Source: Candidatus Gastranaerophilales bacterium
GTDB lineage: Bacteria > Cyanobacteriota > Vampirovibrionia > Gastranaerophilales > Gastranaerophilaceae
NCBI GenBank assembly: GCA_944322745.1
Contig: CALUPV010000001.1
Span: 186,001-250,000 of the forward strand
Reading direction: 5' to 3'
Length of the DNA stretch: 64,000 nt
This document shows, in pieces, positions 17,131 through 25,895 of the stretch; position 1 is the stretch's first letter, and each line of letters opens with the position of its first letter. The notes under the pieces were generated by a model. The model saw nothing but the letters and a program-made list of their open reading frames with translations. It made no database searches and was not told the DNA's origin. A program made the position numbers and the translations under genes.

Positions 17131-19257
17131 CTAGTCTTTAACAGGTCCAAGTACACGAACAAACTCAGATATAGTCGTCCTACCCTCAATAATATGCTTC
17201 AAACAAGCTTGATGTAAAGTATGCATACCTGCACCTACTGCAGCCTCTTCAATTTGAACATCATGCGCACCTTGAGCAATTAAACGCTTAATTTCTTTTG
17301 TAATGGGCATAATTTCATAAACACCAATACGACCTGAATACCCTTCAAAATTGCATTTATCACATCCGCAGGGCTTATAAATTGGCGTTTTCATAAATTC
17401 TTGAATTTCTTTTTCCCCACCTGCAATAACTAATTCAGTCTCTTCTCTGGTAGGATAGTATTGGGTTCTGCAATGCGGACATAAATTTCTTACTAAACGC
17501 TGAGCTATTATACCAACTAATGTTGATGAAACCAAATAATCCTTTGCTCCCATATCTATTAATCTGGTAATTGTAGAAGCTGCCGAGTTCGTATGTAATG
17601 TAGACAGAACCAAGTGACCTGTTAACGCTGCGGAAATTGCAGTTTCCAAAGTCTCTATATCACGAATTTCACCAACCAATATTACATCAGGGTCCTGTCT
17701 TAATATAGCACGCATGCATGATGCAAATGTTATTCCAGCCTTAGTATTTATTTGAGACTGGTTAATACCATCTATCCTAATTTCTATAGGGTCTTCAATT
17801 GTTGTTATATTTATTTTTTCATCATTTATCGCTTTTAATAATGTATATAATGTTGTTGTTTTACCTGAACCAGTCGGACCTGTTGTAAGAATAATACCGT
17901 TTGGAACACTTTCCATTTTCTTAATTAATTCGGTATCCTCTTTTGATGCACCAACAATGACCATTTCATCTTTTGATGAAGCCATTGATACTGCAGGGGC
18001 CAGAATTCTTATAACCATCTTCTCTTGATCTGCAACTGGGAGTGTGTTTATACGGAAATCATAATCACGTTCTTTATATGTAATTGAAAATGAACCGTCT
18101 TGTGGACGTCTGTGTTCGGCTATATTCATTTTGGAAATTACTTTTAAACGAGTTAATATTGCTGACTCTGTCTTGGGCGGAAGCCTTAATACTTCACGTA
18201 AAATACCGTCTTTTCTATATCTTACAACATATCCTTCTAAACGAGGCTCAATATGAATATCACTCGCTCTCATATCAATACCATCTGATATGATTTTATT
18301 TACAAATTTTACAACTATATTTGAATCATCTTTTAATTCTTTTTGGGCTTGCTCAAATAACGTCTCTTCTCTGTCAAAAGCTAATGCTTGTTTTTCTATT
18401 TTCTTGATTATTTTACTTGTCGCCTTTTTGTTTTCATTAAACAAATTCTGCGTACACATTGAAAACTCATAATGTGTAATAATCAATATACTAGGTTTCA
18501 ATCCCGTCAAGAAAATAATATCATTTATTACTTTCTTATCATTGGGATTTACCATACCAACTACTAAAACTTTGTCATCATAACTAATAGGAAGAACTTT
18601 ATTCATTTTAATAAAGTCTTCAGGTAACATTGACAAAACAGAATCTGGTATTTTCAGCTGTTCTGCTGTTACAGCTTCATATCCTTGCTGAGCAGTTAAA
18701 GCCTTTTTTAGTTCTTCTAATGTAATAACACCCTGCTGAACTAAAATAGTACCTAACGGAATATGTGTTCTTTTAGCTTCTACTAATGCATTGAAAATCT
18801 GTTCATTAGTAACGAGGCCCATCTGTATAAGAACTTCTCCAATTTTCTTAGAAAAATATTTTTCATCAGAATGTGACTCAGAACTATCAACTACTGTTTC
18901 ATCTTCAATTACATCATCATTATCATAATGCAATTGTATTTCGCTGGAAGATGAATCAACATTGTCGCTAGTTTCAGCTTGTTCAACATGTATATTACTA
19001 ATTACAAAATTCAGTAAAACTAGAAAATCAGAATCACTGATATTTTTTATATTAAGTTTATCAGTTTCTAAAACCTTATTTACAACAGAAACCACATCAC
19101 TATGTTGTGTAGAAGTCTTTGCAAGAACATAAACTACACCTTTTGCTATACAAATAGGTATATATGCTTTTAATTGCATGTCTTTAATATCAAATTTTGA
19201 TATTAAAGAAAAATCAATTATAGGTTTTATTTTTTCTAAAATTGGACTCACCATCAT
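17131..19257 (-). CDS. type II secretion/type IV pilus assembly ATPase (GspE/PilB) with MshEN-like domain
   Basis: The start at 19257 (MMVSPILEK) is chosen because AGGA, overlapping the secretin stop, sits 5-6 bases upstream. After a ~95-residue divergent N-terminal part and an acidic serine-rich linker comes an MshEN-like pair of 24-residue repeats (first K138-A161, second P167-Q190) separated by exactly 5 residues. The GspE N-terminal fold and the ATPase core follow: Walker A GPTGSGKTTT near residue 460, the Asp box TTIEDPIE, Walker B DVILVGEIRD, the His box and a four-cysteine zinc site (CPHC, CDKC) near the C-terminus. It would power pilus or pseudopilus assembly from the cytoplasm. Confidence 0.95.
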   Translation of the reverse strand: MMVSPILEKIKPIIDFSLISKFDIKDMQLKAYIPICIAKGVVYVLAKTSTQHSDVVSVVNKVLETDKLNIKNISDSDFLVLLNFVISNIHVEQAETSDNVDSSSSEIQLHYDNDDVIEDETVVDSSESHSDEKYFSKKIGEVLIQMGLVTNEQIFNALVEAKRTHIPLGTILVQQGVITLEELKKALTAQQGYEAVTAEQLKIPDSVLSMLPEDFIKMNKVLPISYDDKVLVVGMVNPNDKKVINDIIFLTGLKPSILIITHYEFSMCTQNLFNENKKATSKIIKKIEKQALAFDREETLFEQAQKELKDDSNIVVKFVNKIISDGIDMRASDIHIEPRLEGYVVRYRKDGILREVLRLPPKTESAILTRLKVISKMNIAEHRRPQDGSFSITYKERDYDFRINTLPVADQEKMVIRILAPAVSMASSKDEMVIVGASKEDTELIKKMESVPNGIILTTGPTGSGKTTTLYTLLKAINDEKINITTIEDPIEIRIDGINQSQINTKAGITFASCMRAILRQDPDVILVGEIRDIETLETAISAALTGHLVLSTLHTNSAASTITRLIDMGAKDYLVSSTLVGIIAQRLVRNLCPHCRTQYYPTREETELVIAGGEKEIQEFMKTPIYKPCGCDKCNFEGYSGRIGVYEIMPITKEIKRLIAQGAHDVQIEEAAVGAGMHTLHQACLKHIIEGRTTISEFVRVLGPVKD

Positions 19258-19264
19258 TTTGTTC

Positions 19265-21037
19265 CTATAGTTCAACTACATCCTCAGTATCTTTTATAAT
19301 TCTGGGAGTAATCATAAATAATAGTTCTTCTTTTTGCATTTCTTTCTTTTGATTTCTAAAGAAAAATCCGATTATAGGAATATCTCCTAAAATTGGTATT
19401 TTACTAACTTCATTATTTTCAGACTCCTGTATCATGCCACCTAATAATAAAGTTTCTTCATCTTTTATTCTTATACCTTTTAAATCTAAATTATGTCTTT
19501 GAAGAAGTGTTGCAGCTGTATAAGGCACACCACCGTATGTATCAACAACAGGCATATATTCTGATGAATAATCCGGTTTTATATCTAATGATACATATCC
19601 ATCAGGACTTATAAACGGAAGTACTTCTATTTTTATACCATTATCTTCACCAATTTCGAATGTTTTTTGAACTGACGCAGTACCTGCATCACCAACACTA
19701 AAACTGTTTAAAATTTGAACCGTAGTAGATTCTATATAATCTTGGGTTAAATCAATAATTGATTTTTTACCATTTGTAATAACAATCTTCGGATTCGCCA
19801 ACATTCTTGCTTTTTTATTTGATATCAAATATGAAATCTTTTGTGTTAAAGAATGCACATCAGCTCCTGTACTAGGACCATGCCAAGCATATGCATTTGT
19901 ACCAAATCCATTACCGTCAAAAGACATGGTCAAGTGTTTTCCTTGATACATCCAAGTATTTTGAAAATCTTTTGTACCTTCTTCATTTAAAGCAATAATT
20001 GAAATTTCCAAATATGCTTGAGGTTGTTTTCTATCATTTTCAAGAATAAAATCATTAACCATTTGAATTTGTTGTTCACTACCACCCATCATAGTAAGAG
20101 TACCAAGTTCAGGTTGAACATATAATGTCATAGTCGGTTTTGCTTGGTAAGAAGATATATTACCAGTCGAAACGCCACTTGTTAATACACAAGCAACTGT
20201 ACCTCCTCCAATTGCCCCTTCTGGACTTGGATTAGCAGCAGACTGTGTTTTTAAAGTTGCATTTAGTTTGGCATTATAAGAACCGCCTGAATTTGCTATA
20301 TTACCTTCAAACGGCAATTGAAAAAGTGTTTGACATATCATCTTTGCCATTTCAAAAGGTGTTGTATGGTTTACTCTATATGTTGTCATAACAGGTTTTT
20401 TATCAAATCTGTCTACAATTTTTTTAGCCATCTGATAATCATTTTCTGTGCCAAAGATTAATAATTCATTTTTATCAGCATTTGTTGAAACAATTGGACC
20501 ATATGATAAACCGGGAGTATTCATACCAAATATATTAGTATTTAAAAAATGAGCCAAATATGCCGCATCTGTATACTTTACCGGTAATATATTAATATTA
20601 TCTTTAGTTAAATTTAAAGTTTCTGCTTTTGCTGTAGATACAACAAGCATAGTCTTATCTTTTATAACATATGTTAAATCAGTCATCTTCATGACCATTT
20701 TAAAGGCATCTTCAAGTTTTACATCAACTAAATCTAATGTTACAGTCCCTGTTGCAGATTGATGAAAAACAATGTTTAATCCTGCTTTATCTGCAAACAT
20801 TCTTAACACTTGTTGAACATCAGTATTTCTCAAACTTAAATTAATCAACTGTCCGTTATCATTAAAATGAACATTACCGGACAAATTAATCTTATTTGGA
20901 GTATTATACTCTGTCCTGACAGCCGGCTGGCCCATATCATACACAAGAGGAGCAGCTACCGCAACATTATAAGCAAGCACTGACACACACCCTGTAACAA
21001 TCAAAAGTTTTGATATGTTTTTTAACTTTCTTTCCAT
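19265..21037 (-). CDS. secretin (GspD/PilQ family outer-membrane channel)
   Basis: A 590-residue outer-membrane channel protein. It has a signal peptide ending in VAVAA, an STN/N0-type domain at about 60-130 (LSLRNTDVQQVLRMFADKAG, VTLDLVDVKLEDAF), an N1-type domain to about 210, a variable linker and the secretin core from about 330. The core carries AYLEISIIALNEEG, NPKIVITNGKK, IKIEVLPFISPDGYVSLDI and the terminal VSKIPILGDIPIIGFFF, which is the signature secretin motif. It lies 11 bases after the PilP/GspC-like gene. Whether the pore serves a pilus or secretion cannot be decided here. Confidence 0.95.
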   Translation of the reverse strand: MERKLKNISKLLIVTGCVSVLAYNVAVAAPLVYDMGQPAVRTEYNTPNKINLSGNVHFNDNGQLINLSLRNTDVQQVLRMFADKAGLNIVFHQSATGTVTLDLVDVKLEDAFKMVMKMTDLTYVIKDKTMLVVSTAKAETLNLTKDNINILPVKYTDAAYLAHFLNTNIFGMNTPGLSYGPIVSTNADKNELLIFGTENDYQMAKKIVDRFDKKPVMTTYRVNHTTPFEMAKMICQTLFQLPFEGNIANSGGSYNAKLNATLKTQSAANPSPEGAIGGGTVACVLTSGVSTGNISSYQAKPTMTLYVQPELGTLTMMGGSEQQIQMVNDFILENDRKQPQAYLEISIIALNEEGTKDFQNTWMYQGKHLTMSFDGNGFGTNAYAWHGPSTGADVHSLTQKISYLISNKKARMLANPKIVITNGKKSIIDLTQDYIESTTVQILNSFSVGDAGTASVQKTFEIGEDNGIKIEVLPFISPDGYVSLDIKPDYSSEYMPVVDTYGGVPYTAATLLQRHNLDLKGIRIKDEETLLLGGMIQESENNEVSKIPILGDIPIIGFFFRNQKKEMQKEELLFMITPRIIKDTEDVVEL

Positions 21038-21048
21038 AATATATGTTC

Positions 21049-22065
21049 CTACTCCTCTAATTTTTCCTGATCTCTATATCTTCCTGCAAACTTTTTCTCA
21101 AGATTTGCAACAGCAGGTTGTTTTTCTAAGCTGCCACGAGTGAATAACTCACCAACAGCTGCTACATAACTATTATTTTTATAACTTATTTGCACTTTAT
21201 CCCTTGTTATACCATCTATCTTATAACCTGATATTGTATCTCCGATTTTAACAAATTGATCCATTCCATTTAAATTTATTATTGCGGAAGGACTTTCATT
21301 ATCATACAAAATGCCTGATATTTGCGTTTGTAACAATTTTGTAAGATTTTCATCAGGAACAGAAGTAACCGGTGGTTCTATTATTTCAAACTGAGTATTA
21401 TTAATCGTTTCATACGCTTGGTCTTCTGATTTTTCCAATATTGGCGGTTTAAACGGATTCAACCTTGAAGCTTTGTTATAAACAACCATGATTGAGTTAT
21501 TATCCTCGTTTGCAGTTAGATTTGAATTATTTTGGGTTTCAAAAAGATCTGTTTCAGATACGCTTTCCATTTGAGAAGTATCAGTAACTGTTGCAACTTG
21601 GGCATTTTCACCTTCCCCCGTTACAACGTTCGTTTCTCCATTCTCATTAAAATTGACACTCATCATATCTGTATTTTCACCACCCGCATCACTAAAGAAT
21701 GAGTTCGCTAAATCATCAGAATTTTGAGCCTGTGTCGTATTTTCCGAACCATTTGATTGTTCTATATTAATACTACTATCCTGCTTATTATCACTTATTT
21801 GTCCATTACCCATAAATTTAGGAACTGCTATAAAAGCACCTGTTCCTAATAACAAAAGAAGTATTATTATCATTGGAATAGGGTTGCTTTTGCGCTTTGA
21901 TGGTTCTTCTTCATCCTCATCTTCATATTCTTCATATTCTTGATTATCAAGTTGTTCTGAATAGCCCACTCTCATTTCTGGAACATCATCATTTTCATAT
22001 AAACCTGTTGTCCCCTCCTCATCAGAGTATTCTATATCTTCCCATTGATTTTCTTTATCTACCAT
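21049..22065 (-). CDS. GspC/PilP-like inner-membrane protein
   Basis: The start at 22065 (MVDKENQ) is chosen over a GTG 9 bases upstream because GAAGAG lies 8 bases before it; the evidence is modest. The protein has a very acidic cytoplasmic N-terminus, a single membrane helix (IPMIIILLLLLGTGAFIAVP, residues about 63-82), a long N/S/Q/E-rich linker and a C-terminal small beta domain. That domain, with ISGILYDNESPSAIINLNG, FVKIGDTISGYKIDGI and KVQISYKNNSYVAAVGE, is the homology-region fold of GspC/PilP, which links the inner-membrane platform to the secretin encoded next. It is first in the operon. Confidence 0.85.
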   Translation of the reverse strand: MVDKENQWEDIEYSDEEGTTGLYENDDVPEMRVGYSEQLDNQEYEEYEDEDEEEPSKRKSNPIPMIIILLLLLGTGAFIAVPKFMGNGQISDNKQDSSINIEQSNGSENTTQAQNSDDLANSFFSDAGGENTDMMSVNFNENGETNVVTGEGENAQVATVTDTSQMESVSETDLFETQNNSNLTANEDNNSIMVVYNKASRLNPFKPPILEKSEDQAYETINNTQFEIIEPPVTSVPDENLTKLLQTQISGILYDNESPSAIINLNGMDQFVKIGDTISGYKIDGITRDKVQISYKNNSYVAAVGELFTRGSLEKQPAVANLEKKFAGRYRDQEKLEE

Positions 22066-22102
22066 ATCTCTCACTCTTCATTACGGATAAGCTTCTTTTT
22101 AT

Positions 22103-22131
22103 ATTTTACACGTATTAATAAAAATGGGCAA
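22103..22131 (-). promoter_or_regulatory. sigma-70 promoter of the secretin operon
   Basis: On the minus strand TTGCCC is followed after exactly 17 bases by TAAAAT (5 of 6 match to the -10), with TG one base earlier. Transcription would start about 20 bases before the GspC/PilP-like coding region. No other clear promoter occurs up to the tRNA genes. Pattern only, no experiment. Confidence 0.6.
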
Positions 22132-22255
22132 ATCAAATTTTGAAATATATTCTAATTATTCTATAATTATAGTCACAGTAATAGTTTATGTCTTTTTTTA
22201 AAGATTTTCGTCAATCATTTGCATGAATTTTTGTAAACAATATTATAAAAAAATA

Positions 22256-22326
22256 GGCGGCACCCAGATTCGAACTGGGGGATAAAAGCTTTGCAGGCTT
22301 CTGCCTTACCACTTGGCCATGCCGCC
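22256..22326 (-). tRNA. tRNA-Cys (GCA)
   Basis: On the minus strand the acceptor arms GGCGGCA and TGCCGCC pair, the anticodon loop CTGCAAA holds GCA, and the T-arm contains AGTTCGAATCT. The CCA end is not encoded, unlike tRNA-Ile at 15.5 kb. It is 15 bases downstream of tRNA-Gly and probably shares its transcript. Confidence 0.96.
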
Positions 22327-22341
22327 ATATAAAAATAAGAT

Positions 22342-22414
22342 AGCGGAAGACGGGACTCGGACCCGCGACATTCTGCTTGGAAGGCAGACGCTCTACCAAC
22401 TGAGCTACTTCCGC
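22342..22414 (-). tRNA. tRNA-Gly (TCC)
   Basis: On the minus strand the acceptor arms GCGGAAG and CTTCCGC pair, with D-arm GCTCAGTTGGTAGAGC, anticodon loop CTTCCAA (TCC) and T-arm GGGTCCGAGTCCC. The CCA end is not encoded. Lies just upstream of tRNA-Cys. Confidence 0.97.
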
Positions 22415-22490
22415 ATTTTAGAAGTTATCGCTTCTTCAAATATATACTACATGAAAAGTTTTTATTTCGCAACATATATTTTTATATCTG

Positions 22491-23033
22491 TCAAATTACT
22501 GATTTTACTGCCAAATAAAATAGAAGTATTGCACCTACGATACTAATATTTTGTTCTGAAATACTTTTCAATGTAACAGCAACATAAAACCCAACAAATG
22601 ATAAAATAAACGTTACTAAACCAATAATAATCGATGGCAATATAATCGAAATATTTAAAAGTTTAATTGAAACACCGGCACCAAAAGCATCAATACTTGT
22701 CGCTATAGCAAGGGAAAACATACAAGCCGGAAAAATACATGCTACTTGTTTTTTCCCTGAATTTGAAAAAGCTTCTTTTAAAAACTTAATACTTAACACT
22801 ATAAATACAACAAAAACTATCCATTTTGAATATTTTTCTATGTATGAATATATAAATTCTGTAAACTTCCAACCTAAAATAGGCATTAAAAACTGAAAAA
22901 ATCCAAAAGATGACGCCAAAAACAGAGCATTCTTAAATCTTTTTTCCAATATAACTGTTCCATAAGAAAAGCTCACTATTAGCGCATCCAATGCTAATGC
23001 TAATGACAAAATTAAAATTTCGTATATACTCAT
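22491..23033 (-). CDS. mntP: MntP/YtaF-family manganese efflux-like membrane protein
   Basis: A 180-residue membrane protein with six predicted helices arranged as two related halves. The first has ALALDALIVSFSYG, the second has ATSIDAFGAGVSIKLL; these paired D-A motifs carry the intramembrane aspartates of the MntP (DUF204) family. The family exports manganese in Escherichia coli; the related YtaF proteins have no proven substrate, so the exact role is open. No manganese riboswitch is obvious upstream: only about 70 bases separate it from rpsP, and those contain the rpsP terminator. Confidence 0.82.
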   Translation of the reverse strand: MSIYEILILSLALALDALIVSFSYGTVILEKRFKNALFLASSFGFFQFLMPILGWKFTEFIYSYIEKYSKWIVFVVFIVLSIKFLKEAFSNSGKKQVACIFPACMFSLAIATSIDAFGAGVSIKLLNISIILPSIIIGLVTFILSFVGFYVAVTLKSISEQNISIVGAILLFYLAVKSVI

Positions 23034-23049
23034 ATATTATTTATAACAT

Positions 23050-23076
23050 AAAAAAAACCGCTTTATTAAAAGCGGT
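23050..23076 (-). terminator. rho-independent terminator after rpsP
   Basis: ACCGCTTT and AAAGCGGT form an 8-bp stem with a 4-base loop. On the minus strand it is followed by seven T residues, ending the rpsP transcript before mntP. Confidence 0.88.
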
Positions 23077-23104
23077 AAATAAGTGTTCTCTTTCCCTGTA
23101 AAAC

Positions 23105-23449
23105 TTATACTGAAGCACTTTCAGAAGCAGCTGCTGCAGCTTCTTGTTCTGCTTTCAATTTAGCTTGTGCTTTCTTTGATAATTTTTCTGTTTCTTTTTT
23201 TACGTAATTCAACTTACCTTCATCTGTACAATTATCAATTAAGAATTTCACCGTCTGAGTCGGTTGAGCACCCTTTTTTATCCATTCCAATGCTGAATTC
23301 TTATCTAACTGCATTTCTTTTGTTTTAGGATTATAGAAACCTAAGTGTTGAATAGGTGCAGCTTCTCTTTTTGTAGTAGAATTCAAAACAACTATTCTGA
23401 AAACAGGGTTTTTCTTATATCCTAATCTTTTTAATCTGATTTTAACCAT
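23105..23449 (-). CDS. rpsP: 30S ribosomal protein S16
   Basis: A 114-residue S16 protein: MVKIRLKRLGYKKNPVFRIVV is the invariant start, followed by LGFYNPKTKE, ALEWIKKGAQPTQTVKFLI and an alanine/glutamate-rich tail from about residue 90. An RBS GGAG precedes the ATG. Unlike many bacteria, rpsP here is not followed by rimM or trmD; it stands alone between its own terminator and a 250-base upstream gap. Confidence 0.98.
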   Translation of the reverse strand: MVKIRLKRLGYKKNPVFRIVVLNSTTKREAAPIQHLGFYNPKTKEMQLDKNSALEWIKKGAQPTQTVKFLIDNCTDEGKLNYVKKETEKLSKKAQAKLKAEQEAAAAASESASV

Positions 23450-23633
23450 TTGGTGTTACTCTCCATTTTATATTACTGCTATTTACATTTTATAGAAGCT
23501 AAACATTAAAGTGCATTCAGCCTCTCTGCAGCCGTTGAACCAACAATTTTTAAAAGAGGATTATTGTCAAGTTCATATTTATCAAAACATAAGCAAAATA
23601 AATAATCAAGTGATTTTTTTATATTTTTGTAAC

Positions 23634-23672
23634 TTTACTTAAAGTAAATAAAAAATGTTCATGTGGTATAAT
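23634..23672 (+). promoter_or_regulatory. extended -10 promoter with overlapping palindrome, upstream of kdsC-TPR-lysC
   Basis: TGGTATAAT at 23664-23672 is an extended -10 with a perfect TATAAT. A 15-base perfect inverted repeat, TTTACTT-A-AAGTAAA, at 23634-23648 covers the place of the -35 element. That placement is typical of a repressor operator, but no regulator can be named. The rest of the 253-base gap from 23450 to 23702 shows no other clear element. Confidence 0.5.
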
Positions 23673-23702
23673 TTCTATGTCTAGTACAGGTATTGATTTA
23701 TA

Positions 23703-24185
23703 ATGAACAAATTAAAATCGAATAAAGATAGCATAAGATTGTTTGTTTGTGATTTTGACGGCATATTCACAGATGGTAAACTTACTGTGTATTCAGACGG
23801 AAAAACATCTAAAGTTATTGATTACAAAGATATAATGGCTATTGCAAATTTATTAAAAAGAAATATAAAATTTGCAATTATCTCCGGTGAAAAATCTACT
23901 GCAATAGATATTTTAAAAGAAAAATTTCCATTAATTGAAACTTTCCAAAATGAAAGAAATAAAATTAAGATTTTAAAGAGTTTACTTGAAAGACACAATT
24001 TGAAACCAGAAAATACACTATATATGGGTGATGATATAAATGATATAGAGTGTTTAAATTATGTTTCTTTTCCTGTTACTGTTGAAAATGCACACATACA
24101 GGTAAAAAGCTTAGAGAATATTTATATAACTGCAAATAAAGGTGGTCAAGGTGCAGTCAGAGAGGTTGTTGATTCTATATTATGA
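23703..24185 (+). CDS. KdsC-like HAD phosphatase (3-deoxy-octulosonate 8-phosphate phosphatase family)
   Basis: A 160-residue HAD phosphatase without a cap domain. It shows CDFDGIFTDGKL (motif I), AIISGEKS (motif II), a lysine in the KIK element before helix 5 and YMGDDINDIECL (motif IV), with the KdsC-type tail ANKGGQGAVREVVD. KdsC removes the phosphate from KDO-8-phosphate for lipopolysaccharide core synthesis; relatives act on other sugar-acid phosphates, so substrate is not certain. KDO synthesis would agree with an outer membrane. Its stop overlaps the next ATG by 4 bases. Confidence 0.85.
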   Translation: MNKLKSNKDSIRLFVCDFDGIFTDGKLTVYSDGKTSKVIDYKDIMAIANLLKRNIKFAIISGEKSTAIDILKEKFPLIETFQNERNKIKILKSLLERHNLKPENTLYMGDDINDIECLNYVSFPVTVENAHIQVKSLENIYITANKGGQGAVREVVDSIL

Positions 24186-25882
24186 AAAAATTTTTTCAAC
24201 AAATATATAAAAAAATACTAAAATTCGACGAATATACTAACCAATATTTAAAAATTAGCAATAACGTTGAAATACCATCTTTAGCTTATACTAATTGGGG
24301 AATACATTTAGCACATTTAAAAGATTTTAATAGCGCCATTGAAAAACTTGAAACAGCAATATTAATGTCAAATCAAAATCCAAAACCTTGTATTAGTTTA
24401 GGAATAATATATGCAAAACTAAAAGAATACGAAAAAGCAGAAAATGTACTTAAAGAGGCGATAAGAAGAGATTCCCAAAACGCATATGCATATTCTGTGC
24501 TAAGCAGTATATATATAGCAAAAGATCGATTTGAAGAAGCAGAAGATACTATAAGAAAAGCATTAAAATTATCACCTTCTGATGCTGAAATATATTTAAA
24601 TTATGGTATTTTATGTGCAAAACTTCAGAAAAAAAATAAAGCTATTGAAATGCTAAAAAAATCAAAACTTCTTAATCCTACTAATTCTCACACTTATTTC
24701 GTTCTTGGCGTAATGTTATTTGAGACAGATAAAATAAATGAAGCATTTGCCGAGTTTAAACAACTTGAAGATTTGAATCCTAAATACAAAAATTTAAATT
24801 ATTATTTAGCGCTTTGCTACAAAAAAGAAAAAAACCATATAGCAGTACTTGAATATGCACAAAGAGCTTTAAATGATGATTGCTTAAACCCTTCAATATA
24901 CATATTGCTAGCCCAAACATACATAAATCTTAACAGAAAAGATGATGCTCTATTGATATACCAAGAAGGAGAAAACAAAGGCATTAATGATTTTGAATTT
25001 TATTTATCTTGGGGAATTTCTTTACTTAGAATGAATAATATTAATATTGCAAAAGAAAAAATATATAAATCTTTGGATATAAAAGAAAATAACTCCATAG
25101 CGCTATACAGATTAGGTTGCTGTTTCTACAAAGAAAAGAATTTTGGGAAAGCAGAAGAACTATTTAAAAAAGCAATTGACTCTGATTTTTCAAATTCAAA
25201 TGCTATTGCAGATCTTGGAATAATATATTATGAAAAAAAAGAATATAATAATGCAATTCAAACTTTTTTCCGAGCAATTGATTTATCAAGTGAAAAAGCA
25301 TACTTATATTTTTATATAGCAAATTGTTACTATAAACTAAATCGATTGAAAAAAAGTATTGATTACTACGAAAAAACTATAGAATACTACCCTTTACATT
25401 TAGAGGCATTCATTAATTGCTGTGTATGTTTTCTAGATATGAATAATGATAAAGAAGCACTTAGGAAAATACGAAGTGCTTATCAAATTAATAGAAATTC
25501 AGAAAAAGTTAATCTCATATATGCATTAATCGATTTAAGACTTGGTATATACAGTGATGCAATTGAAAAATTAGAATTATTATTGAGCAAAAATCCAAAC
25601 TGTAAGGAAGCAAAATTAATAAAAGCACATACATTAATAAATTTAAAAAAACCGCAAGAAGCACTGAATATAATACTTTCATTTGACGACGAAACAAAAG
25701 ATTCGGCAATATGCATATATCTATCTCATTTAGCATACAAAATACTTGTAGAAGAAACTCCATCGAACTATAATAAAAACATGCTTAATTTCTATTCAGA
25801 GAAAATGAATAATATTAATTTTGATTTTAATAAAAATGAAATTAGCGTATATTTAGGAAAAACACTGAACATTAATAAATAA
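24182..25882 (+). CDS. large tetratricopeptide repeat protein
   Basis: A 566-residue protein made almost entirely of TPR units, about 14 of them between residues 35 and 540. Repeats such as AYSVLSSIYIAKDRFEEAED and AIADLGIIYYEKKEYNNAIQ show the usual W/L-G/A-Y-A-P pattern. It starts in a 4-base overlap with the phosphatase gene and ends 13 bases before lysC. No signal peptide or membrane helix is apparent, so it is probably cytoplasmic. A partner cannot be read from sequence. Link with envelope sugar synthesis is suggested only by the operon. Confidence 0.88.
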   Translation: MKKFFQQIYKKILKFDEYTNQYLKISNNVEIPSLAYTNWGIHLAHLKDFNSAIEKLETAILMSNQNPKPCISLGIIYAKLKEYEKAENVLKEAIRRDSQNAYAYSVLSSIYIAKDRFEEAEDTIRKALKLSPSDAEIYLNYGILCAKLQKKNKAIEMLKKSKLLNPTNSHTYFVLGVMLFETDKINEAFAEFKQLEDLNPKYKNLNYYLALCYKKEKNHIAVLEYAQRALNDDCLNPSIYILLAQTYINLNRKDDALLIYQEGENKGINDFEFYLSWGISLLRMNNINIAKEKIYKSLDIKENNSIALYRLGCCFYKEKNFGKAEELFKKAIDSDFSNSNAIADLGIIYYEKKEYNNAIQTFFRAIDLSSEKAYLYFYIANCYYKLNRLKKSIDYYEKTIEYYPLHLEAFINCCVCFLDMNNDKEALRKIRSAYQINRNSEKVNLIYALIDLRLGIYSDAIEKLELLLSKNPNCKEAKLIKAHTLINLKKPQEALNIILSFDDETKDSAICIYLSHLAYKILVEETPSNYNKNMLNFYSEKMNNINFDFNKNEISVYLGKTLNINK

Positions 25883-25895
25883 AGGATAGAACAAA

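Noticed and set aside
22211-22399. 62-codon frame on the minus strand (and a 77-codon frame on the plus strand at 22313-22546)
   Set aside because: Both lie over tRNA-Cys and tRNA-Gly; the translated sequence is simply the tRNA arms.
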